Source of the DNA: Acidobacteriaceae bacterium
GTDB lineage: Bacteria; Acidobacteriota; Terriglobia; Bryobacterales; Bryobacteraceae
NCBI GenBank assembly: GCA_019246575.1
Contig: JAFAQG010000423.1
Location: forward strand, 1 to 5,987
Length of the DNA stretch: 5,987 nucleotides
Reading direction: 5' to 3'
In this document: positions 1 to 5,987 of the stretch, piece after piece
Numbering within the stretch: position 1 is the first letter of the stretch
How the letters are laid out: each line of letters opens with the position of its first letter
Made by a program: the position numbers and the translations under genes
The notes under the pieces: generated by a model
What the model was told of the DNA's origin: nothing
The model's input: the letters and a program-made list of their open reading frames with translations, nothing else
Databases searched by the model: none

Positions 1-81
1 AAACAGCGCGCCAGAGCTTTCGAAGCCGCCGTAACCGAGGAGCGCACCCGCCGCAAGCCGAGTAAAGGACCGCCGTTTCAT
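1..81 (-). CDS. N-terminus of a Tat-exported protein (partial, cut by window edge)
   Basis: Only the first 27 residues are present; the gene continues past position 1. It starts at ATG 81-79 and opens MKRRSFTRLAAGALLG. Seen directly: a twin arginine followed by S-F (the RRxF core of a Tat signal), then a short Ala/Gly/Leu-rich hydrophobic stretch. This is the classic layout of a twin-arginine signal peptide, so the protein is probably exported folded, often with a bound cofactor. It begins 34 bases after the stop of the dehydrogenase on the same strand and could share its transcript. The Shine-Dalgarno is poor: GAGGG lies almost against the ATG. No mature domain is visible, so no function can be assigned. 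Confidence 0.55.
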   Translation of the reverse strand, partial: MKRRSFTRLAAGALLGYGGFESSGALF

Positions 82-93
82 GCCCTCATGAAC

Positions 94-108
94 AACCGTA
101 CGACGGTT
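94..108. repeat. Short perfect inverted repeat between the dehydrogenase and the Tat gene
   Basis: AACCGT at 94-99 and ACGGTT at 103-108 are perfect reverse complements separated by ACG, giving a 6-bp stem with a 3-base loop. It lies in the 34-base gap between the dehydrogenase stop (118-116) and the Tat-gene start (81). No T-run follows on the minus strand, so it is not a convincing intrinsic terminator. It could be a small RNA hairpin or a protein-binding half-site pair, or chance. Confidence 0.3.
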
Positions 109-115
109 CGATTCA

Positions 116-1456
116 TCATCGTGTGCTGCCCGCGTAAGTTATGCGCCAGATAGATTTCGACCCATCGTCGGTCACCATCAATGAGCCGTCCGATGCGACG
201 GCGACTCCCACCGGGCGCCCCCAGGCATTGCCGTCCGAGGTGACAAAGCCCGTGAGGAAGTCCTCGTACTCGCCGGCGGCTTTGCCGCTCTTAAGAGGCA
301 CGCGAACGACCTCATAACCGGACCGCGCCGCCCTGTTCCAGGACCCATGTTCCGCGGCAAAGATATCGCCTTCGTACTCTTTCGGGAACTGGTTCGCCTC
401 ATAGAAGGTCATCTCGAGCGAAGCATTGTGAGGCTGCAATAACACGTCGGGTACGATCACTTTGCCCTTCAACTCGGGGTGCTTGCCCGCGTGCCGCGGA
501 TCCTGATGGTCGCCCATGTAGTACCATGGCCAGCCGTAAAATCCATCTTCCTTTACCGAGGTAATGTAATCGGGAACAAGATTGTCGCCCAAGTTGTCGC
601 GCTCGTTGACCGAGCACCAGAGGTGGCCGCTCGAGGGATCGATCGCGATCCCGACAGGGTTTCGGATACCGGACGCGTAGACCTTCACGAACTTGCCTTC
701 AGGCGTGAACTCGAGTATGTTGGCGCGGTGGAATTCGGGGCCCTGCAGCTCGGGATCGTTTTCCGCGACATTGGAGGCAGATCCAACCGCGACGAACAGC
801 TTCTTGCCGTCGGGCGAGAACGCCAAGTCGCGCGTCCAGTGACCGCCTCCGGCAGGCAGTTTGGGAATGATGGTTTCAGGCGGCCCGCTTGCCTTCAGAT
901 CGCCGCTCTTATATGGGAACCGCACGACCGAATTTGTGTTGCCAATGTAGACCCATTGCGGATTGCTTCCGAGCGGGTAAAAAGCAATCCCGAAGTTGTT
1001 CCGCAATCCGGTCGCGAAGATGGACTGTTGCTCGGGTTTTCCGTCCGGCGTGATGCCGCGAAAGACTTCGACCTGACCCTTATAGCTCTCCGCGACGAAA
1101 AGATCGCCGTTCGGGGCGGTCCGAACTTCGCGAGGAGGAGCACTGGGTTGCGTGTACAGCTGGACCGTGAAGCCCGGGGGCGCCTTTGGCCACGCATCGG
1201 CGGGTCTGGCCACCACTTTCGGGCCGTTGGAGACGGCTTCCGTCGCGTATGGGTCCGGCAGATCGGCTACCGTAATCTTACGGAATGTCCCGGGACTCTC
1301 GCCCTTGTAGCTGGTGAAGGCTGCCTTTCCAGTGATTACGTTTTTCACGTCGGAGGTGTCGCCGCGTACGAGTCCCGTAGCGCATGTCAGCAGGGCCGTT
1401 CCGAGTCCGGTCAGAATACTGATCCATGCTAGCGTTCTGTTCACTTGTTTATCCAC
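116..1456 (-). CDS. Exported PQQ-type sorbosone/glucose dehydrogenase family protein
   Basis: A 446-residue protein resembling the sorbosone/glucose dehydrogenase beta-propeller family, whose known members oxidise sugars with pyrroloquinoline quinone in the periplasm. Residues 8-30 are hydrophobic and look like a signal peptide or N-terminal anchor. There is a Cys at 25 in LLTC, but Thr before it makes a lipobox weak. The propeller shows family-like stretches: GGGHWTRDL (203-211), SGIRNPVGIAID (262-273), NERDNLGD (284-291), EHGSWNR (369-375) and a closing GRPVGVAVASDGSLMVTDDG (413-432). No CxxCH haem motif is present, so no cytochrome c domain is fused. The start is GTG at 1456, with an in-frame TAA 21 bases upstream and a GGCGG element about 11 bases before it; GTG at 1444 is an alternative. 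It begins 51 bases after hisA with no terminator between. The true substrate cannot be read from sequence. Confidence 0.85.
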   Translation of the reverse strand: MDKQVNRTLAWISILTGLGTALLTCATGLVRGDTSDVKNVITGKAAFTSYKGESPGTFRKITVADLPDPYATEAVSNGPKVVARPADAWPKAPPGFTVQLYTQPSAPPREVRTAPNGDLFVAESYKGQVEVFRGITPDGKPEQQSIFATGLRNNFGIAFYPLGSNPQWVYIGNTNSVVRFPYKSGDLKASGPPETIIPKLPAGGGHWTRDLAFSPDGKKLFVAVGSASNVAENDPELQGPEFHRANILEFTPEGKFVKVYASGIRNPVGIAIDPSSGHLWCSVNERDNLGDNLVPDYITSVKEDGFYGWPWYYMGDHQDPRHAGKHPELKGKVIVPDVLLQPHNASLEMTFYEANQFPKEYEGDIFAAEHGSWNRAARSGYEVVRVPLKSGKAAGEYEDFLTGFVTSDGNAWGRPVGVAVASDGSLMVTDDGSKSIWRITYAGSTR

Positions 1457-1507
1457 GTAAATAAAATCCGCCAGTTAGATGTAGATTGAAAGCTCAACGT
1501 AGCACGG

Positions 1508-2218
1508 TCATGTAGTCGCCGCTGCATTGAAGGCGCGCAGATCGTGCAGATTCAGGCGTCCCGTGTAGATAGACATTCCTATCGCGCAGTGGATCCGCAT
1601 GCCGGTGAGCGCTGCTATATCGTCGAGCGTCGTGATGCCGCCGGCCGCGGTCAACTCGTGGCTTGTGGAGTGTCGGAGCGATTCAAACCAATCGAGATCC
1701 GTGCCCTCCATCATTCCTTCTTTATCGACATAGGTGCAGAGAAAGCCCGAGCAGTAGGGTTCCATGTCGCGAATGATTTCGGCTGCGGTCCATCGGGTCG
1801 ATTCCTGCCAGCCCTTGACGACGACACGCCCGTCCTTGCTGTCGACCGCAACAACGATGCGCTCACGGCTGACAGCATCGGCGAGTTGCTGCAGGAATGA
1901 AGTGTTCGCACCCGTAGGAGAGAATGCGGCGGTGCCCACGATGACGCGAAATGCGCCTTGTTGCACGAGTTCGCGCGCTCGCTCGATGGATCGTACGCCG
2001 CCGCCGGCGCGGATCTTCGTACGCGACGCAAGATGCTCGACCACTGCGCTGTTCGATCCCTTGCCCATCGCGGCGTCGAGATCGATGACTTGAATCTGCG
2101 GAAATCCCTCAAACGTATCAAGCATCTCGCCCGGCGACTTGCCTTCGAGAACCTTATCCCGACCCTGGCGCAGCTGAACGACCTTGCCTTCCATCAGGTC
2201 GATGCACGGAATAATCAC
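1508..2218 (-). CDS. hisA: HisA: ProFAR (phosphoribosylformimino-AICAR ribotide) isomerase
   Basis: A 236-residue (beta/alpha)8 barrel that catalyses the Amadori rearrangement of ProFAR to PRFAR, the substrate of HisH-HisF. The start is GTG at 2218, which places the barrel opening [12 protein letters not shown] at the N-terminus; the frame is open much further upstream, but that part overlaps hisF and reads as Arg-rich nonsense. Asp7 (PCID) and Asp126 (VAVDSKDG) match the two catalytic aspartates of the family. Phosphate-loop motifs are AGGGVRS near 71-77 and AAGGI near 191-195. Thr162 is kept, but the surrounding [11 protein letters not shown] departs from the usual TDIxxDGTLxG. The length is normal for HisA. 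The start overlaps the hisF stop as GTGA, with GGTGAGG eight bases upstream. It ends the his block; the next gene is not a histidine gene. Confidence 0.95.
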   Translation of the reverse strand: MIIPCIDLMEGKVVQLRQGRDKVLEGKSPGEMLDTFEGFPQIQVIDLDAAMGKGSNSAVVEHLASRTKIRAGGGVRSIERARELVQQGAFRVIVGTAAFSPTGANTSFLQQLADAVSRERIVVAVDSKDGRVVVKGWQESTRWTAAEIIRDMEPYCSGFLCTYVDKEGMMEGTDLDWFESLRHSTSHELTAAGGITTLDDIAALTGMRIHCAIGMSIYTGRLNLHDLRAFNAAATT

Positions 2219-2979
2219 GCCGCAGGCCTCACCGGAACGTTCGCTCTTGTGAGGGCGCTCTTCAAATCGGCAACGGTGTACTTGCCGTAATGAAAGACGG
2301 AAGCGGCGAGGGCGGCATCGGCGCATCCTTCCGTAAGAACCCGGACGAAATCTTCGGGCGCACCCGCGCCGCCCGATGCAATCACGGGAATTGTGGTTGC
2401 GGCCGCGACAGCTTTCGTCAGCTCGCAATCGAAACCGGTTTGCACGCCATCGGTATCCATGGAGGTGAGCAGAATTTCGCCTGCGCCCAGCGACTCGCCG
2501 CCCGCGGCCCATTCAACGGCGTCGATGCCTTCGTCATACCGGCCCCCTTTCGTGTAAACGTTCCATCTGTTAGCGCCAGAGCGCCGTGCATCGATCGCGA
2601 GTACGACCGCCTGCGCGCCGAACTCCTGGCTTAGTTCGCGGATGAGCTCGGGCCTGTGGACAGCAGCTGTGTTGACGCTCACCTTATCGGCGCCGGAGAG
2701 AATAATCTTGCGCGCATCGGCGACGCTGCGAATCCCGCCCCCAACCGTGAGCGGAATGAAAACCTTTCGCGCGGTGCGGGCAACAACATCGGCGATAATG
2801 TCGCGCGCATCGCTCGAGGCCGTGATGTCGAGGAAAACCAGCTCGTCTGCGCCTTGCAGGTTGTATCGTTGGGCGAGTTCGACCGGGTCGCCGGCATCGC
2901 GCAGACCAACGAAGTTGATGCCCTTAACGACTCGGCCGCCCGTGACATCGAGACACGGGATGATGCGTTTCGCCAGCAT
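2215..2979 (-). CDS. hisF: HisF: cyclase subunit of imidazole glycerol phosphate synthase
   Basis: A 254-residue (beta/alpha)8 barrel that uses ammonia channelled from HisH to convert PRFAR into imidazole glycerol phosphate and AICAR in the cytoplasm. It opens [12 protein letters not shown]. Asp11 and Asp130 (VLAIDARR) fall at the family's two catalytic acid positions. Other hallmarks are VGGGIRS (79-85), [12 protein letters not shown] (95-106), TSMDTDG (172-178) and ASGGAG (201-206). The length is typical. The ATG at 2979 shares one base with the hisH stop (TAATG). No Shine-Dalgarno is visible upstream, where the strand reads TTTTCTCC, so translation probably depends on ribosomes finishing hisH; that fits the one-to-one HisF-HisH complex. 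It is placed before hisA, whereas hisA usually comes between hisH and hisF. Confidence 0.97.
   Translation of the reverse strand: MLAKRIIPCLDVTGGRVVKGINFVGLRDAGDPVELAQRYNLQGADELVFLDITASSDARDIIADVVARTARKVFIPLTVGGGIRSVADARKIILSGADKVSVNTAAVHRPELIRELSQEFGAQAVVLAIDARRSGANRWNVYTKGGRYDEGIDAVEWAAGGESLGAGEILLTSMDTDGVQTGFDCELTKAVAAATTIPVIASGGAGAPEDFVRVLTEGCADAALAASVFHYGKYTVADLKSALTRANVPVRPAA
2227..2233 (-). promoter_or_regulatory. Ribosome binding site deciding the hisA GTG start
   Basis: GGTGAGG on the minus strand is eight bases before GTG 2218, inside the end of hisF. It supports the GTG start overlapping the hisF stop and excludes the long upstream extension of the hisA frame. Confidence 0.6.
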
Positions 2980-3572
2980 TACAATTGGAGAAAATTCTGC
3001 ATCACGCGTAAGCCGGTCGGCCCGGATTTCTCGGGATGAAACTGTACAGCGTAGATATTTTTCGACTCGATCACTGCTGCGTACGGCCGGTTATAAGTGC
3101 ACGTCGCGGCCGTGGCTTGCGTGATCGGCGCACGATAACTGTGCGCGAAATAGGTAAATACGCGCTCCGGTAAGCCGCGAAGCAGGCGGCAGTCGCGCAG
3201 CCGTGTGAGCTCATTCCAGCCCATGTGCGGAATGCGCATGTTACCCGCGAACCGCTGGACCGCGCCCGAAAAAACAGCCAAACCTTTGCTGCCGGGCGAT
3301 TCCTCACTCGCTTCGAACAGGCATTGCAGGCCGATGCAGATACCAAGGAAGGGCACGCCGGCGCGAATCCTTTCGAGAACGGCGTCGCGCAGGCCGAGTT
3401 CATCCATGGCGCGCATCATCTGCCCGAAGTGGCCGACACCGGGCAGAATGATTTTTTCGGCTCGCGCGACAACCTCGGGATCGCTCGTCGTCTCGTAATT
3501 TGCGCCGAGCTCATCGAGCGTATTTTGCACGGAGCGGAGATTGCCTGCGCCGTAATCGACGATGGTCGTCAC
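2979..3572 (-). CDS. hisH: HisH: glutaminase subunit of imidazole glycerol phosphate synthase
   Basis: A 197-residue class I glutamine amidotransferase that hydrolyses glutamine and feeds ammonia to HisF. It opens [16 protein letters not shown], the characteristic HisH N-terminus. The catalytic triad is visible: Cys79 in GICIGLQ, then His179 and Glu181 in QFHPEKSG. The oxyanion-region LPGVGHF (43-49) and PHMGWN (115-120) are also typical. The start is GTG at 3572, chosen because it begins right at the conserved strand, overlaps the hisB stop as GTGA, and has AAAGGGA five bases upstream. The frame stays open to 3653, but those 27 codons overlap hisB and have no HisH character. The length fits the family. 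Upstream is hisB; downstream hisF overlaps by one base. Confidence 0.96.
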   Translation of the reverse strand: MTTIVDYGAGNLRSVQNTLDELGANYETTSDPEVVARAEKIILPGVGHFGQMMRAMDELGLRDAVLERIRAGVPFLGICIGLQCLFEASEESPGSKGLAVFSGAVQRFAGNMRIPHMGWNELTRLRDCRLLRGLPERVFTYFAHSYRAPITQATAATCTYNRPYAAVIESKNIYAVQFHPEKSGPTGLRVMQNFLQL

Positions 3573-4156
3573 AACAATCCCTTTGTGGACGGAAGCTGAT
3601 CCTTCAGGCGCTCGTCTGTGGAACAGGCGTAACGCATCGCCCGCGCAAAGCACTTGAAAATAGCTTCGATTTTGTGGTGATTCGACCGGCCGTACATCAC
3701 TTTCGCATGCAAGTTCGCTCCGGCGTGATTGGTAAAGCCGGAGAAGAAATCTTCGAGCAGTTCGGTTTGGAGATCTCCCACATGCACCACGTTCACTTGA
3801 TGATCGTAAACGAGCGCAGACCTTCCGCCGAGGTCGACCGCAACCACGGCCAGCGTTTCATCCATGGGCTGCACGAAATAGCCCGCCCGATTGATGCCAC
3901 GGCGGTCGCCCAACGCTTTCGAGAAGAGATCGCCAAGCACGATGCCGGCGTCTTCAACTGTGTGGTGTTGGTCGACATCCAGATCGCCGCGCGCGTGAAT
4001 GTCGAGATCGAACGCGCCGTGTTTGCTGAACAGCTCGAGCATGTGATCGAGGAAGCGAATGCCCGTCGAGATCTGATATTGGCCCGTGCCTTCGATGCGC
4101 AGGCATCCGCTAATCTGCGTCTCTTTGGTATTGCGATCGATCCGCGCTTCTCTCAT
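3569..4156 (-). CDS. hisB: HisB: imidazoleglycerol-phosphate dehydratase (monofunctional)
   Basis: A 195-residue manganese-dependent dehydratase that converts imidazole glycerol phosphate to imidazole acetol phosphate. The metal-binding and catalytic motifs are present in order: FLDHML (35-40), HHTVED (64-69), MDET (98-101) and NHHKIEA (159-165), with the C-terminal STKG. The N-terminal RNTKET is also typical. The length matches the stand-alone dehydratase; there is no fused N-terminal phosphatase as in the E. coli HisB. Instead a separate HAD phosphatase gene ends in an ATGA overlap with this start (ATG at 4156). No clear Shine-Dalgarno precedes the ATG, which suggests coupling to translation of the HAD gene. 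Its stop overlaps the hisH GTG. Confidence 0.97.
   Translation of the reverse strand: MREARIDRNTKETQISGCLRIEGTGQYQISTGIRFLDHMLELFSKHGAFDLDIHARGDLDVDQHHTVEDAGIVLGDLFSKALGDRRGINRAGYFVQPMDETLAVVAVDLGGRSALVYDHQVNVVHVGDLQTELLEDFFSGFTNHAGANLHAKVMYGRSNHHKIEAIFKCFARAMRYACSTDERLKDQLPSTKGLL
3578..3584 (-). promoter_or_regulatory. Ribosome binding site deciding the hisH GTG start
   Basis: AAAGGGA on the minus strand is five bases before GTG 3572 and lies within the last codons of hisB. It fixes the hisH start at the GTGA overlap and argues against the longer open frame reaching 3653. Confidence 0.65.
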
Positions 4157-4869
4157 GCGTACTGGTTTGCGGCTTCGTCCACCAGCGCTTCGAGTTCATT
4201 GATGTCCTGAAGAACGGCGAACGCGCCCTCTTGTTTGAGAATGGCCGTGATCTCTTCATGCCGCGGGTTGTGGGGCGTCGAGACGCCGATAAAAGGCACC
4301 CCGGCAGCTTGGGCGCTACGTGCGTCATCGACCGTATCGCCGAGATACCAGATCGTTTCTTCCGGGTACTCCTGGCCTATAAGCTGGAGGCCGTCGGGCG
4401 CGGGCTTGGGATTTGCAACGCACTCGTCCGTGACGATGGGGTGAAACCGAACCGCCTTCGCGTTTCGCGCGAGCGTCGCGTCGGCCTCATATTTCGCCCG
4501 ACCCGTAAAGATGGCGAGCGCAGCGCATTTCGAAAGGCGCTCAAGCAAACCGGGACGCGGCATCCAGTTTTCACGACCGATGAGCCCATCCCCGTTTTCA
4601 CCGAAGAAGATACGGTTGAAGTACTCGACGACATCGGCATATTCCACCTGCTTGCCCCGGTCCGTGATCAGGCGGTGTGACAGCAACCAGTCGTTATTCC
4701 ATCCGCCTGCGTTTTTGAAATCCTGAATCTCGTCGTGCGACACCAAGTCGCCGGTAAAGCGACGGACTGTCTCGCGGATAGCTTCCCGATACGATTGCGT
4801 GACTTCGACCAGCACGCCATCCATGTCGAAGACCAGGACACCTGGCGGGGATTCAAGCGGCGATTTCAC
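4153..4869 (-). CDS. HAD-superfamily phosphatase, candidate histidinol-phosphate phosphatase
   Basis: A 238-residue HAD hydrolase with all four motifs: DMDGV with nucleophile Asp15 and acid Asp17, Thr122 in IFTGRA, Lys155 in NPKPAPDG, and GDTVDD (177-182) with Asp178 and Asp182 for magnesium. About 100 mostly helical-looking residues lie between motifs I and II, so it has a C1-type cap (subfamily I). That differs from the capless phosphatase domain of E. coli HisB. No signal peptide or membrane segment is seen, so it is cytoplasmic. The start is GTG at 4869, overlapping the hisC stop as GTGA, with TTGGAG eight bases upstream; the stop overlaps hisB as ATGA. Wedged between the gene making histidinol phosphate (hisC) and hisB, it is the natural candidate for the histidinol-phosphate phosphatase step. 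The HAD fold is certain; the substrate is inference from context. Confidence 0.9.
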   Translation of the reverse strand: MKSPLESPPGVLVFDMDGVLVEVTQSYREAIRETVRRFTGDLVSHDEIQDFKNAGGWNNDWLLSHRLITDRGKQVEYADVVEYFNRIFFGENGDGLIGRENWMPRPGLLERLSKCAALAIFTGRAKYEADATLARNAKAVRFHPIVTDECVANPKPAPDGLQLIGQEYPEETIWYLGDTVDDARSAQAAGVPFIGVSTPHNPRHEEITAILKQEGAFAVLQDINELEALVDEAANQYA

Positions 4870-5909
4870 CAGATCTGCTCCAACTCATCGAGGAATCGCT
4901 GTATCTGATCGCGCGTTCCGATCGTTACACGGACCGCGCCCGGAATTTCGTAGCTACGGTCGCGGACTAACACGCCGCGATTCCGCAGCTTGTCCCGAAT
5001 TTCGATGGCACGGTCGCCTGCTTGAAACAGGACGAAATTGGCCTGGCTCTTGATGTACGGAATTTTCAGTTTTTCCAGCCCGACATACAGCAGCTCGCGC
5101 GCCGTCAGAACTTCGAGCGCATAATCTTCCACGAATGTTCGATCCTGCACCGCGATGCGCGCAGCCATGGCCGCGAGCGAATTGACGCTATACGGCGACT
5201 GCGCCTTGCGCACATGCGCCATATTCACTGCCTGCGAGAACAGGCAACCGCAGCGCATCGCCGCCATGCCGTAAATCTTCGAAAACGTGCGGCTGACAAA
5301 CAGATTCGGATAAGTGGAAATCAGCGGAAGCGCTGTTATGCCGCTGAACTCGTAATAAGCTTCGTCGACAAGCACGGCCGCATTCGCAGCTCTTCGAAGG
5401 ACGCGCTCGATGCCGTTGAGCGTGGTCCCGGTGCCGGTCGGATTATTGGGGTTGCTGATCAGAATGGCGCGAGTTTCGGGCGTGATTCGTTCCAGTAATT
5501 CTTCGAGCGGAAACGCCAGCGTGCCTTCGCGATAAGCGATCTCCTCGATTGCGGCGCCCGCAAGCTGGGCGTAGAACCGGTACATAGCGTAGGACGGGCG
5601 CAGGATTACAACTTCGGCGCCAGCATCGATGAACGTGTTGATGACGAGCTGAATCGCTTCGTCGGTGCCGTTCGTCAGCGTCAGTTCGTCGATGCCGACA
5701 TCGAAATGCTCGGCCAGATCTTCGAGCGCATGATCGTACTCGGGATACATGCTCAGGTCGGCCGCTGTGAGATAACGCTTGAGGAAATCGATAACATGCG
5801 GCGGCGCCCCGACCGTGTTTTCGTTGAAATCGAGGCGCAGCTTGTTGCGGCGCCCACCGGTGGGCGGATGGTAAGGCGTCATCTGCAGCACGGCAGGGCG
5901 CGGCTTCAA
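4866..5909 (-). CDS. hisC: HisC: histidinol-phosphate aminotransferase
   Basis: A 347-residue fold-type I PLP aminotransferase that converts imidazole acetol phosphate and glutamate to histidinol phosphate and 2-oxoglutarate. Visible motifs: LDFNENT (26-32), TNGTDEAI (79-86), SNPNNPTGT (152-160), VDEAYYEF (181-188) with Asp182 and Tyr185 for the pyridine ring, RTFSKIYG (207-214) with the Schiff-base Lys211, Arg219, and a carboxylate-binding Arg327 in AVRVTIGT. The length is normal. The start is uncertain: TTG at 5909 gives MKPRPAVLQMTPYHPP, which looks like a proper HisC N-terminus, but GTG 5891 and ATG 5882 are in frame. Upstream the frame is open to the window edge without an ATG, GTG or TTG. 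It follows the probable hisD stop by 46 bases and overlaps the HAD gene by four. Confidence 0.95.
   Translation of the reverse strand: MKPRPAVLQMTPYHPPTGGRRNKLRLDFNENTVGAPPHVIDFLKRYLTAADLSMYPEYDHALEDLAEHFDVGIDELTLTNGTDEAIQLVINTFIDAGAEVVILRPSYAMYRFYAQLAGAAIEEIAYREGTLAFPLEELLERITPETRAILISNPNNPTGTGTTLNGIERVLRRAANAAVLVDEAYYEFSGITALPLISTYPNLFVSRTFSKIYGMAAMRCGCLFSQAVNMAHVRKAQSPYSVNSLAAMAARIAVQDRTFVEDYALEVLTARELLYVGLEKLKIPYIKSQANFVLFQAGDRAIEIRDKLRNRGVLVRDRSYEIPGAVRVTIGTRDQIQRFLDELEQIW
4878..4884 (-). promoter_or_regulatory. Ribosome binding site of the HAD phosphatase gene
   Basis: GTTGGAG on the minus strand lies eight bases before GTG 4869, inside the last codons of hisC. It supports the GTG that overlaps the hisC stop as the real start. 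Confidence 0.6.
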
Positions 5910-5941
5910 CGTTTGTTGCTCGACCGGCGATGCGACGGTCG

Positions 5942-5952
5942 CCCCTTCTCCT
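5942..5952 (-). promoter_or_regulatory. Strong Shine-Dalgarno-like purine run ahead of hisC
   Basis: AGGAGAAGGGG on the minus strand is the strongest purine-rich element in the window and sits just after the probable hisD stop. No ATG, GTG or TTG follows at normal spacing in any frame; the first in-frame candidate, TTG 5909, starts 38 bases after the AGGAG core. It may load ribosomes for hisC from a distance or mark an unusual start. Confidence 0.4.
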
Positions 5953-5955
5953 GAA

Positions 5956-5987
5956 TTATTGGACAGAACGAACCTCCACGGCGCGGG
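5956..5987 (-). CDS. hisD: Probable C-terminal end of HisD (histidinol dehydrogenase), partial
   Basis: In the frame beginning at 5985 the minus strand reads RAVEVRSVQ followed by TAA at 5958-5956. HisD proteins commonly end in a helix of the form HAxAVxxR plus a few residues, and hisD is very often directly upstream of hisC, so this is most likely the hisD tail. HisD performs the last two oxidations from histidinol to histidine. Only nine complete residues are in the window, so the call rests on this short match and on gene order; it contains no catalytic residues. Confidence 0.55.
   Translation of the reverse strand, partial: RAVEVRSVQ

Noticed and set aside
94..108. The hairpin as an intrinsic terminator
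   Set aside because: The stem has only six pairs and no T-run follows on the minus strand; the next bases lead directly into the next gene.
479..1432. A 317-codon open frame on the plus strand across the dehydrogenase gene
   Set aside because: It is antisense to a clear dehydrogenase with many family motifs. Its translation has no recognisable domain, and long antisense frames are expected in GC-rich coding DNA.
1457..1507. Possible promoter for the dehydrogenase (TTGAGC-like -35 element)
   Set aside because: No matching -10 hexamer lies at an acceptable distance, and the gap is too short to separate signal from chance.
2219..2512. N-terminal extension of the hisA frame (98 extra codons)
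   Set aside because: It lies wholly inside hisF, reads as an Arg-rich sequence with no HisA character, and a GTG with a good ribosome binding site at 2218 gives the normal HisA N-terminus.
3573..3653. N-terminal extension of the hisH frame (27 extra codons)
   Set aside because: It overlaps hisB, and GTG 3572 with AAAGGGA upstream gives the canonical HisH beginning [10 protein letters not shown].
3500..4210. A 236-codon open frame on the plus strand opposite hisB and the start of hisH
   Set aside because: The minus strand encodes HisB with all catalytic motifs. The antisense product shows no motif and has no separate promoter or convincing ribosome binding site.
1..5987. Search for tRNA, rRNA, CRISPR repeats, insertion sequences and attachment sites
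   Set aside because: I saw no repeated spacer pattern, transposase-like protein, terminal inverted repeats or RNA gene signature; almost all bases are explained by the minus-strand genes.

Overview
The window is a dense, GC-rich bacterial block in which every gene I can support lies on the minus strand, so the biological reading direction is from position 5987 down to 1. Most of it is a histidine biosynthesis operon. In transcription order it holds the last codons of a probable hisD, then hisC, a HAD-family phosphatase, hisB, hisH, hisF and hisA. Two non-histidine genes follow: a PQQ-type sorbosone/glucose dehydrogenase with an N-terminal export segment, and the first 27 codons of a Tat-exported protein cut by the window edge.

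The operon is very tight. hisC/HAD and hisB/hisH join by GTGA, HAD/hisB by ATGA, hisH/hisF by TAATG, and hisF/hisA by GTGA. GTG starts are common (HAD gene, hisH, hisA, the dehydrogenase) and hisC appears to start at TTG. Such overlaps suggest one transcript with translational coupling. No promoter or factor-independent terminator is visible inside the block.

The genes cover the middle and late pathway steps. HisF and HisH form the glutamine-dependent imidazole glycerol phosphate synthase, HisA makes its substrate, and HisB dehydrates the product. HisC transaminates to histidinol phosphate, a phosphatase must then release histidinol, and HisD oxidises it. The HAD protein between hisC and hisB sits where the missing histidinol-phosphate phosphatase would be expected, and this is the most interesting inference here. 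hisG, hisI and hisE are not in the window.

The taxon is uncertain. A compact his operon next to an exported PQQ sugar dehydrogenase and a Tat protein, with frequent GTG starts and GC-rich DNA, suggests a Gram-negative soil-type lineage such as Acidobacteriota. That is recognition from memory, not proof. I see no tRNA, rRNA, CRISPR array, mobile element or phage feature. I did not find an undescribed multi-gene system; this is mainly core metabolism with a few unusual details.
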